Source of the DNA: Rhodoferax sp.
Lineage (GTDB): Bacteria; Pseudomonadota; Gammaproteobacteria; Burkholderiales; Burkholderiaceae_C
DNA: 64,000 nucleotides
Direction of reading: 5' to 3'
NCBI GenBank assembly: GCA_031291295.1
Contig: JARLJI010000103.1
Span: forward strand, 32,076-96,075
A program made the translations under genes and the position numbers. Numbering within the stretch: position 1 is the stretch's first letter; each line of letters begins with the position of its first letter. The notes under the pieces were generated by a model. That model did not search any database. It was not told where the DNA came from and was given only the letters and a program-made list of their open reading frames with translations. Of the stretch, positions 18,478 to 26,147 are shown in pieces.

Positions 18478-18900
18478 ATGCTTGTACGTTTGCTTTATGC
18501 CAGCCGCGCGGTGGACTCGAGCCCCGGCGCCATCGAGTCGATCTTGACGCAGTCGCGCCAGTACAACCCCACCAGCGGCATCACGGGCATCCTGTGCTAC
18601 GGCGGCGGCGTCTTCCTGCAGGCCATCGAAGGCGGGCGCATGCCGGTGAACGAGCTGTACGGCCACATCCAGAAGGATCCGCGGCACAAGGACGTGGTGT
18701 TGCTGAACTACGAGGAAATTTCCGAACGCCGCTTCGGCGGCTGGACCATGGGGCAGGTCAACCTGTCCAAGATCAACACGAATATCCTGATGAAGTATTC
18801 CGAGAAGCCCGAGCTCGACCCGTATGCGGTGTCGGGCACGGTGTCGCTGGCCCTGCTCGAGGAGTTGATGGCCACAGCGTCCATTTGCGGCAGGGCCTGA
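18478..18900 (+). CDS. BLUF-domain blue-light sensor
   Basis: A 140-residue single-domain BLUF (blue light using FAD) protein. Key flavin-site residues are in place: Tyr7 in LLYASR, Asn30 in QYNPTSGITGILCY, Gln48 in FLQAIEG, and Trp89/Met91 in RFGGWTMG. These are the tyrosine-glutamine-tryptophan/methionine set behind the BLUF photocycle. About 45 residues follow the core, giving two short C-terminal helices as in other short BLUF proteins. There is no output domain, so it must signal through a partner. It starts 4 bases after folE, suggesting co-transcription, which is notable because a pterin-pathway gene and a flavin photoreceptor are otherwise unrelated. Confidence 0.92.
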   Translation: MLVRLLYASRAVDSSPGAIESILTQSRQYNPTSGITGILCYGGGVFLQAIEGGRMPVNELYGHIQKDPRHKDVVLLNYEEISERRFGGWTMGQVNLSKINTNILMKYSEKPELDPYAVSGTVSLALLEELMATASICGRA

Positions 18901-18981
18901 TGGCGTCCCGCGCTTTGCCCTGCGCGCCCTTGCGGCGCGGTATGCGGCCGGTGTTGCCGTCCGCTGCCTGCATCCCGTGAG

Positions 18982-19863
18982 ATGCCCGCCAGCGCCCTCG
19001 TCCTTGTCGTCCTCGCCGGACTGATTCACGCCAGCTGGAACATCGCCGCCAAGAAGGCGGGCGGCGATGCACGCTTCGTCGCCTTCAGCGGGCTGGTGAC
19101 GATGCTGTCCTGGGCGCCGCTGGGCCTGTCGTTGGGCCTGCAGGCCGTGCCGCACTGGGGCCGCGCCGAATGGTCGCTGATCGTGGCCAGTGCGGCGCTG
19201 CACACGATCTACTACATCACGCTGCTGCGCGGCTACCGCAAGGCCGACCTGACGGTGGTTTACCCGCTGGCGCGCGGTTCGGGGCCGCTGCTGTCCTCGC
19301 TGGCAGCCATCGTGCTGCTGGGTGAGCATCTCTCGGCGCTGGGCTTGCTGGGCATTGGAGGCGTGGTGGCCGGCGTGCTCCTGATCGCGGGTGGCCCCGG
19401 CCTGTGGCAGGCGTCGCGGGACCCGGCCAGCGCGCTGCGCGTGCGCAAGGGCATGGTCTATGGGCTGCTGACCGGCGCCTTCATCGCCAGCTACACCGTG
19501 GTGGACGGCTATGCCGTCAAGTTCGTGCTGATATCGCCGATTCTGCTGGACTACGTGAGCAACGCGGTGCGCGTGGTGTTCCTGGCGCCGGTCGTGCTGC
19601 GCGACCGCCCGACCGCCCGGGCGCTTTGGCGCGGGCAATGGAAGTACGCCGTCCTGGTGGGCGTCCTCAGCCCGGCGTCCTACATTCTGGTGCTGTACGC
19701 GATGCGCGAGGCGCCGCTGTCGCATGTGGCACCGGCACGCGAGGTGTCCATGCTGTTCGCGGCGTTGATGGGCGGCCACCTGCTGGGCGAGGGCGGCCGC
19801 ATGCTGCGCCTGCTCGGTGCTGCCTGCATTGCCGCGGGTGTGATGGCGCTGGCCCTGGGCTGA
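18982..19863 (+). CDS. EamA/DMT-family permease
   Basis: A 293-residue inner-membrane protein with about 10 hydrophobic segments and the internal duplication typical of drug/metabolite transporters (GLIHASWNIAAKKAGG at the start; RGYRKADLTVVYPLARGSGP ending the first half; a similar APLSHVAPAREVSMLF in the second). The substrate is unknown. It starts 81 bp after the BLUF gene and ends 16 bp before the DUF429 gene. Confidence 0.85.
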   Translation: MPASALVLVVLAGLIHASWNIAAKKAGGDARFVAFSGLVTMLSWAPLGLSLGLQAVPHWGRAEWSLIVASAALHTIYYITLLRGYRKADLTVVYPLARGSGPLLSSLAAIVLLGEHLSALGLLGIGGVVAGVLLIAGGPGLWQASRDPASALRVRKGMVYGLLTGAFIASYTVVDGYAVKFVLISPILLDYVSNAVRVVFLAPVVLRDRPTARALWRGQWKYAVLVGVLSPASYILVLYAMREAPLSHVAPAREVSMLFAALMGGHLLGEGGRMLRLLGAACIAAGVMALALG

Positions 19864-19879
19864 AGCGCAACGTGCCGTC

Positions 19880-20722
19880 ATGACGTTGCCCGGCCCCGCC
19901 GCCCCCCTGCTCGTCGGCTGCGATTTCAGCAGCAGCCCGACGCGCCGCAAACCCATCGTTTTAGCCCTTGGGTCCTTGTCGGGTGGGCGTGTTGTGCTAT
20001 CAAAACTGGAGCGAATCGAATCACTCGATGCGTTTGACTTGTGGCTGCGCGAACCCCACGGCTGGCTTGGCGCGTTCGACTTTCCGTTCGGCCTGCCGCG
20101 CGCGCTGGTCGAACACCTCGGCTGGCCCACGCACTGGGAGCCCTGTATCCGCCACTATGCCGGTCTGAGCCGCGAAGCGATTCGCGCCACCTTTGGCGCC
20201 TATTGCGATGCGCGGCCCGCGGGCGCCAAATTCGCGCACCGCAGGACGGATGGGCCCGCGGGTTCGAGTCCGTCCATGAAGTGGGTCAATCCGCCCGTGG
20301 CCTTCATGCTGCATGCGGGCGTGCCGCGCCTGCTGGGTGCCGGCGCGCATCTGCCGGGTCTGCATGAAGGTGACGTGGCGCGCGTGGCGCTGGAAGGCTA
20401 TCCCGGCCTGCTCGCGCGCGAGGTGCTGGGCCGGCGCAGCTACAAGAGCGACAGCGCCGCCAAACAGACGCCCGATCGGCTGATCGCACGCAAGGACCTG
20501 ATCACGGCGCTGGAACATGGCCAGACCCGTCTGGGCGTGCGTCTCAAGCTGACCCATGCCCAGCGCGATGCCCTGGTCGACGACGCCAGCGGCGACGCGC
20601 TGGACGCCACGCTGTGCCTGCTGCAGGCCGCCTGGGCGCAAGCCCGGCATGAACAGGGGGCGCCGCGCTACGGACTGCCCGTGGACTTTGACCCGCTGGA
20701 AGGCTGGATCGTGACCGCCTGA
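19880..20722 (+). CDS. DUF429 family protein
   Basis: A 280-residue protein of the DUF429 family, which has a predicted RNase H-like fold and no known role. Family features are the N-terminal LLVGCDFSSSPTRRKPIVLALG, GAFDFPFGLPRALVEHLGW, the EGYPGLLAREVLGRRSYKSD core and DDASGDALDATLCLLQAAW. Residues about 27-43 (LALGSLSGGRVVLSKLE) are encoded by a copy of the interspersed repeat at 19956-20013. Its last 55 bases overlap the 3' end of the convergent sulP gene. ATG 19880 is accepted although no strong ribosome site was seen. Confidence 0.8.
   Translation: MTLPGPAAPLLVGCDFSSSPTRRKPIVLALGSLSGGRVVLSKLERIESLDAFDLWLREPHGWLGAFDFPFGLPRALVEHLGWPTHWEPCIRHYAGLSREAIRATFGAYCDARPAGAKFAHRRTDGPAGSSPSMKWVNPPVAFMLHAGVPRLLGAGAHLPGLHEGDVARVALEGYPGLLAREVLGRRSYKSDSAAKQTPDRLIARKDLITALEHGQTRLGVRLKLTHAQRDALVDDASGDALDATLCLLQAAWAQARHEQGAPRYGLPVDFDPLEGWIVTA
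19956..20013 (-). repeat. interspersed palindromic repeat, within DUF429 gene
   Basis: Reverse-oriented copy reading CGTTTTAGCCCTTGGGTCC, then GTGGGCGTGTTGTGCTATC and AAAACTGGAGC. It lies wholly inside the reading frame and keeps it open. Confidence 0.55.
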
Positions 20723-22386
20723 GCCGGGGTGGGCTGACGCATGGCCAGCAGCAACTCGGCATCGGTCCGGTACAGCTTCAGCCAGGGCCCCTCCAGCAAT
20801 TCGCCGGCCTGGCGCAGCACGGTCTCGACCGGCAGCTTGAGGCCGCTGATGTGGAGCAGGATGCCGCGGCCGTTGAGCATCTGGCGCACCTGCCCAAAGC
20901 GCTCCACGCCCGTGGCGTCGACCCGGTTGATGGGGTGCGCGAACAGGCACACATGCTCGACGTGAAGCGAGGCGGCCAGGTGCTCCACGATGACGCGCTC
21001 GAAGTCGCTGGCCGATGCGAAGTCCAGTTCGGCGTCCATGCGCAGCGCATACACGTGCGGCGCCAGCGGCGGCAGCTGCCACTGGCGGCGGTCTCGCAAG
21101 CTGCCGTCCGGGTGCAGGCCGACCTCGATGATGCGCGGGTGCAGCCGCTGGTACAAGAAGTGGCTCAGGCTCATCAGCAGCCCGGCAATCACCCCCCAGT
21201 AAAGACTGGGCGAGCTCAGCACCGTGATCACGAAGGTCACGGCGGCGGTCAGGGCCTCGACCCGCGAGATCCGCCACACCCGCACAAAGGACGAGGGCTT
21301 GAGCAGGCCGTAGATGGCGGCGACTACCACGCCGGCCAGCACCGACTGCGGCACGTGGTGCAGCACCGGCGTCAGGAACAGCAGCGCGAGCAGCACCACG
21401 ATCACCGACACGATCGTGGCCCAGCCGGTCTTGGCGCCCGCGTAGAGGTTCAGGGCCGACCGGGAGAACGATGAACTCGTGGGGAAGGCCCCGCACAGGC
21501 CGGAAGCGATTTTGGCCAAACCCTGTCCGATCAGGTCCTGGTTCTGATTCCAGCGTTGCCCGTCACGCTGGCTCTCGACCTTGGCACTGGAGGCGGTCTC
21601 CAGAAAACTCACCAGCGTGATCACCAGGACCGGAATCAGCAACTGACCCAACACCGGCCATGGCAGCAGCGACGGAATATAAAGCGCAGGCAGGCCGGCC
21701 GCCAGCGTTCCCACGACCCTGCCGCCGGCCGCTTCAAAGCCCATGGCGGCGCTCAGCGCCGATGCCGCGAGCACCACCAGCACGACCGCCGGAAAGCGCG
21801 GCACGAAGCGCTTGGCCAGCACCAGCGCGGCCAGGCTGCCCAGGCCAAAGGCCGCGGCCACGGCATGCAGATCCGGTTGCGCGAGCATTCGGCTCCAGCC
21901 ACTCCTGAAGCCGAGCAGCGCCGGGATTTGCGAGATCAGAATCAGCACCGCCGCGGCCTGGGTAAAGCCCATGAGCACGGGCGAGCTCACCACATTGAGC
22001 AGCCAGCCGAAGCGCACGCCACCCAGCACCACTTGCAGCAGCCCCGACAGCAGCGTGAGCCAGACGGCGAGGTTGACCCACTCGGGGCTGCGGGGCGCGG
22101 CCAGACCCGTGAGCGAAGAGGCCACCAGCAGGCAGGTGAGCGCCGTCGGCCCGACCGACAGCCGGGTGGAAGAACTCCACAGCACGGCGACCAGTGCGGG
22201 CAGCATGGACGCGTAAATGCCGGTGACCAGCGGCATGCCTGCCAGTGCGGCATAGGCGACACCTTGAGGAATCACCATCAGGCCGACGGTGATGCCGGCC
22301 CAGAGTTCACCGTTCAGGGTTTGGCGGTCGGGCCGGGGCCAAGCCAGAAACGGAAACCAGCGATGCAGTTGCGCAATATTTGCCAT
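20668..22386 (-). CDS. SulP-family inorganic anion permease with STAS domain
   Basis: A 572-residue SLC26/SulP membrane transporter. The N-terminal Sulfate_transp domain has GITVGLMVIPQGVAYAALAGMP near residue 30 and a series of helices to about residue 430, including FPTSSSFSRSALN. A cytoplasmic STAS domain follows (about 460-560: HVYALRMDAELDFASASDFERV, INRVDATGVERFGQVRQML). Sulfate is a likely substrate, but bicarbonate and dicarboxylates occur in the family. It lies 40 bp downstream of a sulfatase gene in the same direction, which favours sulfate or an organosulfate. Its 3' end overlaps the DUF429 gene by 55 bp. Confidence 0.9.
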   Translation of the reverse strand: MANIAQLHRWFPFLAWPRPDRQTLNGELWAGITVGLMVIPQGVAYAALAGMPLVTGIYASMLPALVAVLWSSSTRLSVGPTALTCLLVASSLTGLAAPRSPEWVNLAVWLTLLSGLLQVVLGGVRFGWLLNVVSSPVLMGFTQAAAVLILISQIPALLGFRSGWSRMLAQPDLHAVAAAFGLGSLAALVLAKRFVPRFPAVVLVVLAASALSAAMGFEAAGGRVVGTLAAGLPALYIPSLLPWPVLGQLLIPVLVITLVSFLETASSAKVESQRDGQRWNQNQDLIGQGLAKIASGLCGAFPTSSSFSRSALNLYAGAKTGWATIVSVIVVLLALLFLTPVLHHVPQSVLAGVVVAAIYGLLKPSSFVRVWRISRVEALTAAVTFVITVLSSPSLYWGVIAGLLMSLSHFLYQRLHPRIIEVGLHPDGSLRDRRQWQLPPLAPHVYALRMDAELDFASASDFERVIVEHLAASLHVEHVCLFAHPINRVDATGVERFGQVRQMLNGRGILLHISGLKLPVETVLRQAGELLEGPWLKLYRTDAELLLAMRQPTPAQAVTIQPSSGSKSTGSP

Positions 22387-22426
22387 ATGCCGTCGATACT
22401 AACGCCGCCATCGCCCGGCGCGAGCG

Positions 22427-23743
22427 TCAGCGCTGCGGCATGTCCTTGTAGGAATAGCCCAGGCTGACGGTGGCGTCCGCGGGAATCGGCGGCATGCTTG
22501 CCTCCCAGGCATGCCAGGCTGCGCGCATGGCGTCCAGGCGTGCCGGTTCCAGCTTGGCGCGGTTGGCGCGTTCGCGCTCGTCGGCCGGAATGTTGAACAG
22601 GTAGTCGTTGCCATCCACCGACAGGTATTTCCAGTCGCCATCGCGCAGCGCGCGCTGGCCGCGGTGGTTCATGCGAAAGTAGAGCGGGCGGCGAAAGCTG
22701 TGCCCGGCGTCGCGCAGCACCGGCAGCAGCGACACGCCGTCCAGCGGGTAGTCGGGATGCGCCGCAACGCCGGCCGCATCCAGCAGGGTGGCCGACCAGT
22801 CCATGGTCATGCAGTGCTGCACGCTCTCGCCACCCGGCTGGATCAATGCCGGCCAGTGCGCGATCCACGGCACGCGGATGCCGCCTTCGGTCAGGTCCAT
22901 CTTGCCGCCCACCAGCGGCCAGTTGTCGGAGAAGCGTTCGCCACCGTTGTCGCTGGTGAAGACCACCAGCGTGTTGTCGGTCAGGCCGTTTTTTTCGAGC
23001 GCGGCCATGATCCAGCCGATGCCCTCGTCCATATGGTGGATCATGCGGCGATAAATGTGGATGTTGCCGCCCGCGAGGTCGAACAGGTTGTCCTTGATGG
23101 CCGGCGCCTTGGCGGCGTCGTCACGCGTCTCCCATGGCCAGTGCGGCGCGGTGTAGTGCAGGCTGAGGAAAAAAGGCGCCGGCTGCTGCGCCATGCGCTC
23201 CACATAGTCGACCGCACGGCGCGAGAGCAGGTCGGTCAGGTAGCCCTCGTGGTGCTGCTCTTCTTCGCCGAAACAGAGATCGTGATTGCCACTCGAATCG
23301 CAATGGGTGAAGTAGTCGACGCCGCCCGAGGTCGGGCCGAAGAACTCTTCGTAGCCGGAGCGTAGCGGGCCGAAGTTCGGCAGGTAGCCCAGATGCCACT
23401 TGCCGATGAGGGCCGCGCGGTAGCCGGCGCCGCACAGCAGCGAGGGTAAGGTCGGGTGCTCGGGCGGCAGGCCCAGTGTGGCGCTGCCGCGGCTCTTGCT
23501 GTTGATCGGCTCCTCGGCGGCGCCGCGCAGGCGGTACTGGTAGCGCGCCGTCATCAGCGCAAAGCGCGTGGGGGAGCACACCGGCGAGTTCGCATAACCT
23601 TGCGTGAACTTGAGACCGTTCGCGGCGAGGCCGTCAAGCACGGGCGAGACGGGGCCGAACACGGCGTCCCGTCCGCCATAGCAGCCGAGGTCGGCATAGC
23701 CGAGATCGTCGGCCACGATAAAGATGATGTTGGGTTGTTTCAT
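22427..23743 (-). CDS. sulfatase (type I, formylglycine-dependent)
   Basis: A 438-residue alkaline-phosphatase-fold sulfatase. It starts with the family metal-site motif NIIFIVADDLGYADLG and has the activation motif CSPTRFALMTAR, whose cysteine would be converted to formylglycine. Further active-site segments are IGKWHLG, HYTAPHWPW and VVFTSDNGGE. No signal peptide is present, so it is probably cytoplasmic and would need an imported sulfate ester. ATG 23743 has GGAG five bases upstream; a second ATG at 23767 overlaps the tctC stop. No formylglycine-generating enzyme is encoded in the window. Confidence 0.92.
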   Translation of the reverse strand: MKQPNIIFIVADDLGYADLGCYGGRDAVFGPVSPVLDGLAANGLKFTQGYANSPVCSPTRFALMTARYQYRLRGAAEEPINSKSRGSATLGLPPEHPTLPSLLCGAGYRAALIGKWHLGYLPNFGPLRSGYEEFFGPTSGGVDYFTHCDSSGNHDLCFGEEEQHHEGYLTDLLSRRAVDYVERMAQQPAPFFLSLHYTAPHWPWETRDDAAKAPAIKDNLFDLAGGNIHIYRRMIHHMDEGIGWIMAALEKNGLTDNTLVVFTSDNGGERFSDNWPLVGGKMDLTEGGIRVPWIAHWPALIQPGGESVQHCMTMDWSATLLDAAGVAAHPDYPLDGVSLLPVLRDAGHSFRRPLYFRMNHRGQRALRDGDWKYLSVDGNDYLFNIPADERERANRAKLEPARLDAMRAAWHAWEASMPPIPADATVSLGYSYKDMPQR

Positions 23744-23763
23744 TAAAGCTCCACGGTTCTCGT

Positions 23764-24765
23764 TCATTCGACTTTCATCCCGGTGGCGCGGATGATCTGG
23801 GCGTAGTGCGCGGACACGTCTGCCAGGCGCTGGGCCGCCGCCGCGCCCGTGGCACCGTCGGGCTGGAGGTCCAGCGTATTCAGGCGCGCCTGCATGTCGG
23901 GGCGCGCGAATGCATCGGTGAAGGCCCGCTGCAGGATTTGCACCACGGGCTCAGGGGTGGCTGCGGGCACCATGGCGACGTACAGCACCTCTTGCGCCAA
24001 CTCCTTGAATCCGGCCTCGGCCACGGTCGGTATGTTGGGCGCAAGTCTGGAGCGCTGCCGGCTGGTGACGGCCAGCGCGGTGACTTTGCCGGCCTTGACG
24101 TAAGGCAGCATGCCAGGCGTGGCCAGCACACCGCCGTCCACTTCTCCCGAGAGCACGGCGGTGACGGCGGGCGTGTTGCCTTTGTACGGAATGTGATTGA
24201 GCTTGGCCTTGGTCACCTCGGTGAACAGTTGCACCGCCAGGTGCCCCGGGCTGCCGCTGCCCGCCGAGCTGAAGTTCAGCGTTTTGGCCTTGGCCTGCGC
24301 GACAAGATCATTCATCGATTTGATCCCGGTCGACGGGTTGACCCCCACCAGCAGGCCGGAGGAGGCCATGATCATCAGCGGTTTGAGATCGCCCGGCTTG
24401 AAGGGCATGTTCTTGTAGATATGCGGATTGACCGTGAAGGTGGTGTCGATGCCGAACATCACGGTGTAGCCATCCGGCCGGCTCTTGGCCACATAGTCGG
24501 CGCCCAGGTTGCCGCCGGCCCCGGGCTTGTTTTCAACCACGAACGACTGCTTCAGGCTGGTTTGCAGGATGCTGGCCACCGAGCGCGCCAGAATGTCCGC
24601 CGGGCCACCGGGCGGAAAGGCGTTGACGAACGTCACCGGTTTGGCGGCGGGGTACATGCCCTGCGCGAGAGCAGGGGTGGCGTTCAGGCCCAGCGTGAAC
24701 ATCAGAGCCATGCCGCCGAGGGCCGCAAGCGGTTGTCGACGGGTCAGTTCGCGATGGATGGACAT
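23764..24765 (-). CDS. Bug/TctC-family tripartite tricarboxylate receptor
   Basis: A 333-residue periplasmic solute-binding protein. Residues 1-35 include a signal peptide with two arginines before the hydrophobic stretch (LTRRQPLAALGGMALMFTLG) ending at ALAQ. The mature part has VTFVNAFPPGGPADILARS, ENKPGAGGNLGADYVAKS and FSSAGSGSPGHLAVQLF, typical of the Bug family. No TctA/TctB membrane genes are present, as is common for these proteins in Burkholderiales. ATG 24765 is chosen from the signal peptide; the longer frame upstream is unlikely. The sulfatase gene follows closely, so an organic sulfate ligand is a reasonable guess only. Confidence 0.92.
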   Translation of the reverse strand: MSIHRELTRRQPLAALGGMALMFTLGLNATPALAQGMYPAAKPVTFVNAFPPGGPADILARSVASILQTSLKQSFVVENKPGAGGNLGADYVAKSRPDGYTVMFGIDTTFTVNPHIYKNMPFKPGDLKPLMIMASSGLLVGVNPSTGIKSMNDLVAQAKAKTLNFSSAGSGSPGHLAVQLFTEVTKAKLNHIPYKGNTPAVTAVLSGEVDGGVLATPGMLPYVKAGKVTALAVTSRQRSRLAPNIPTVAEAGFKELAQEVLYVAMVPAATPEPVVQILQRAFTDAFARPDMQARLNTLDLQPDGATGAAAAQRLADVSAHYAQIIRATGMKVE

Positions 24766-24909
24766 GGAGGAAGTCTTTCTCAGACGAAATTTGATGGCAG
24801 CGGAGCGGCTTGCTTGCTTCAGGGCTGTCGGATACCCGTGCGTTGACGAGGAGACTTTAACCAAAAGACCGCCGATTGGAGCAAGCCGCGTTGATGAAAG
24901 GCCAGATGC

Positions 24910-24950
24910 AAAAAAGCCGGCTGCGAGTGTATCCCGCAACCGGCTTTTTT
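24910..24950 (-). terminator. bidirectional-looking terminator after BON gene
   Basis: AAAAAAGCCGGCTGCG and CCGCAACCGGCTTTTTT form a near-perfect stem with A-run and T-run on either side. On the minus strand it lies about 25 bp after the BON lipoprotein stop, and it separates that gene from tctC. Confidence 0.88.
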
Positions 24951-24974
24951 ACTGGCGACGCCAGAAAGGGCGTA

Positions 24975-25289
24975 TCAAGGCCGCACGAGGATGCTGTCGT
25001 GCACGTCAACCACACCCTTGACGCCGCGGGCGATGCTCACGGCCCTGGCCTTCTCCGCATTCGACTTGGCAAAGCCGGACAGCTGAACGGTGCCGTTCAG
25101 GGTGTCGACCTTGATGGCTGTGGCATCCACTCCGTTATCTCCGACGAATTTGGCCTTCACCTGTGTGGTGATGGTTGCGTCGTCAATGTAGGCGCCAGCC
25201 GTTTCCTGGCCGCGCGAGACGGCGCAGCCTGTGGAGAGGATCGTGATTCCTGCCAGAGCGGCAAATGCAAGTGCGCGAGCGTATTTCAT
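24975..25289 (-). CDS. BON-domain lipoprotein (OsmY-like)
   Basis: A 104-residue predicted lipoprotein. The signal region ends in a lipobox, ITILSTGC at about residues 15-22, after which one BON domain follows (IDDATITTQVKAKFVGD, IKVDTLNGTVQLSGFA, GVKGVVDVHDSILV). BON proteins bind phospholipid membranes and are often induced by osmotic or envelope stress. ATG 25289 follows AAGGAACCACC. It is the most downstream of four minus-strand genes that begin at the sensor kinase, three of which are small envelope proteins. Confidence 0.9.
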   Translation of the reverse strand: MKYARALAFAALAGITILSTGCAVSRGQETAGAYIDDATITTQVKAKFVGDNGVDATAIKVDTLNGTVQLSGFAKSNAEKARAVSIARGVKGVVDVHDSILVRP

Positions 25290-25416
25290 GGTGGTTCCTT
25301 CAAGTGAGTTGTTGTGATTTGGTGCTGTCGTTGTAAAGCTTGCCAATTTGCGGCACCACGCCAACCAGCTTGCACAATAATTGACGGCTAGATGGCGAGT
25401 CAGAGACCCAGTCCAT

Positions 25417-25752
25417 TCACCTGCCATTGCGGCGTCGTGCAGAGAGCAGTAGCGCGGCAATGGCCGCACCTGCTGCGGCTGCAATCAACACCGACTTCAT
25501 GGGTTGGCTGGCCACGTACTCTCCCGTGCTGTCGGCGTAGCGCGCCAAGGTTTTTTGTGCTTTGGCGCCTGCGTCGGAGGCAGCATCCAGGCCGCGCCGG
25601 GCGAACCGCTGTGCCTGGTCGAGTGACTCGTCGGCAAAGTTGCGGGTCGTGTCGTAAGCCTGCTCTGCTGATTTCAGCACGCGGTTCGCCAAGTCATGCG
25701 TCGTCTCTCCCGGATCGCGCAGGGAGGTGTTTTTTGAGGTGTCGATGCTCAT
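25417..25752 (-). CDS. YqjD/ElaB-like (DUF883) membrane-anchored protein
   Basis: A 111-residue protein. A long amphipathic helix rich in Ala, Asp and Arg (about residues 15-80) precedes one C-terminal transmembrane helix (SVLIAAAAGAAIAALLLSA) and a basic RRRNGR tail. This layout matches the DUF883/YqjD/ElaB family, whose E. coli members are stationary-phase inner-membrane proteins that bind ribosomes. AAGGA precedes ATG 25752. It sits between the BON and DUF1328 genes. Confidence 0.8.
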   Translation of the reverse strand: MSIDTSKNTSLRDPGETTHDLANRVLKSAEQAYDTTRNFADESLDQAQRFARRGLDAASDAGAKAQKTLARYADSTGEYVASQPMKSVLIAAAAGAAIAALLLSARRRNGR

Positions 25753-25800
25753 GATCTGGTTCCTTATGAAGGGATGGTTGAATGATGGGGGTTGGCGCGG

Positions 25801-25965
25801 CTAGCCTTTTTTAAGCAGCCCTACCACGAAGCTGACGATGGCCATGATGACAAAAATGAAGAAAAGAATCTTGGCAATCTCGACAGCGCCGGCGACGATG
25901 CCGCCAAAACCGAAAATGGCTGCGATCAATGCAATCACCAGAAATACAACGGCGTAATGCAGCAT
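25801..25965 (-). CDS. DUF1328 small membrane protein (YtjA-like)
   Basis: A 54-residue protein. It reads [20 protein letters not shown], then [15 protein letters not shown] and [16 protein letters not shown] with a KKG end: two hydrophobic helices with the family's FGFGGIA-type turn. DUF1328/YtjA proteins are conserved stress-associated membrane peptides of unknown role. ATG 25965 has GGAGATC just upstream. It lies in the same direction as the YqjD-like and BON genes, with short spacers. Confidence 0.85.
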   Translation of the reverse strand: MLHYAVVFLVIALIAAIFGFGGIVAGAVEIAKILFFIFVIMAIVSFVVGLLKKG

Positions 25966-26147
25966 GCGGATCTCCTTGCTGGGCGGTGCCCATTTGACGA
26001 GGCGTTCACTATCGAAGCACCTGTCGCAAGGTTAGAGCGGAAGTCGGCCGTTGTTCATCGGCGAGAGACTTGAGCCGTTGTCAGCGACTGCGTCGAGGTC
26101 TTGTAGGAATTCACCGACACAGGACCACCGCTTTTGTCGAACGTGGG

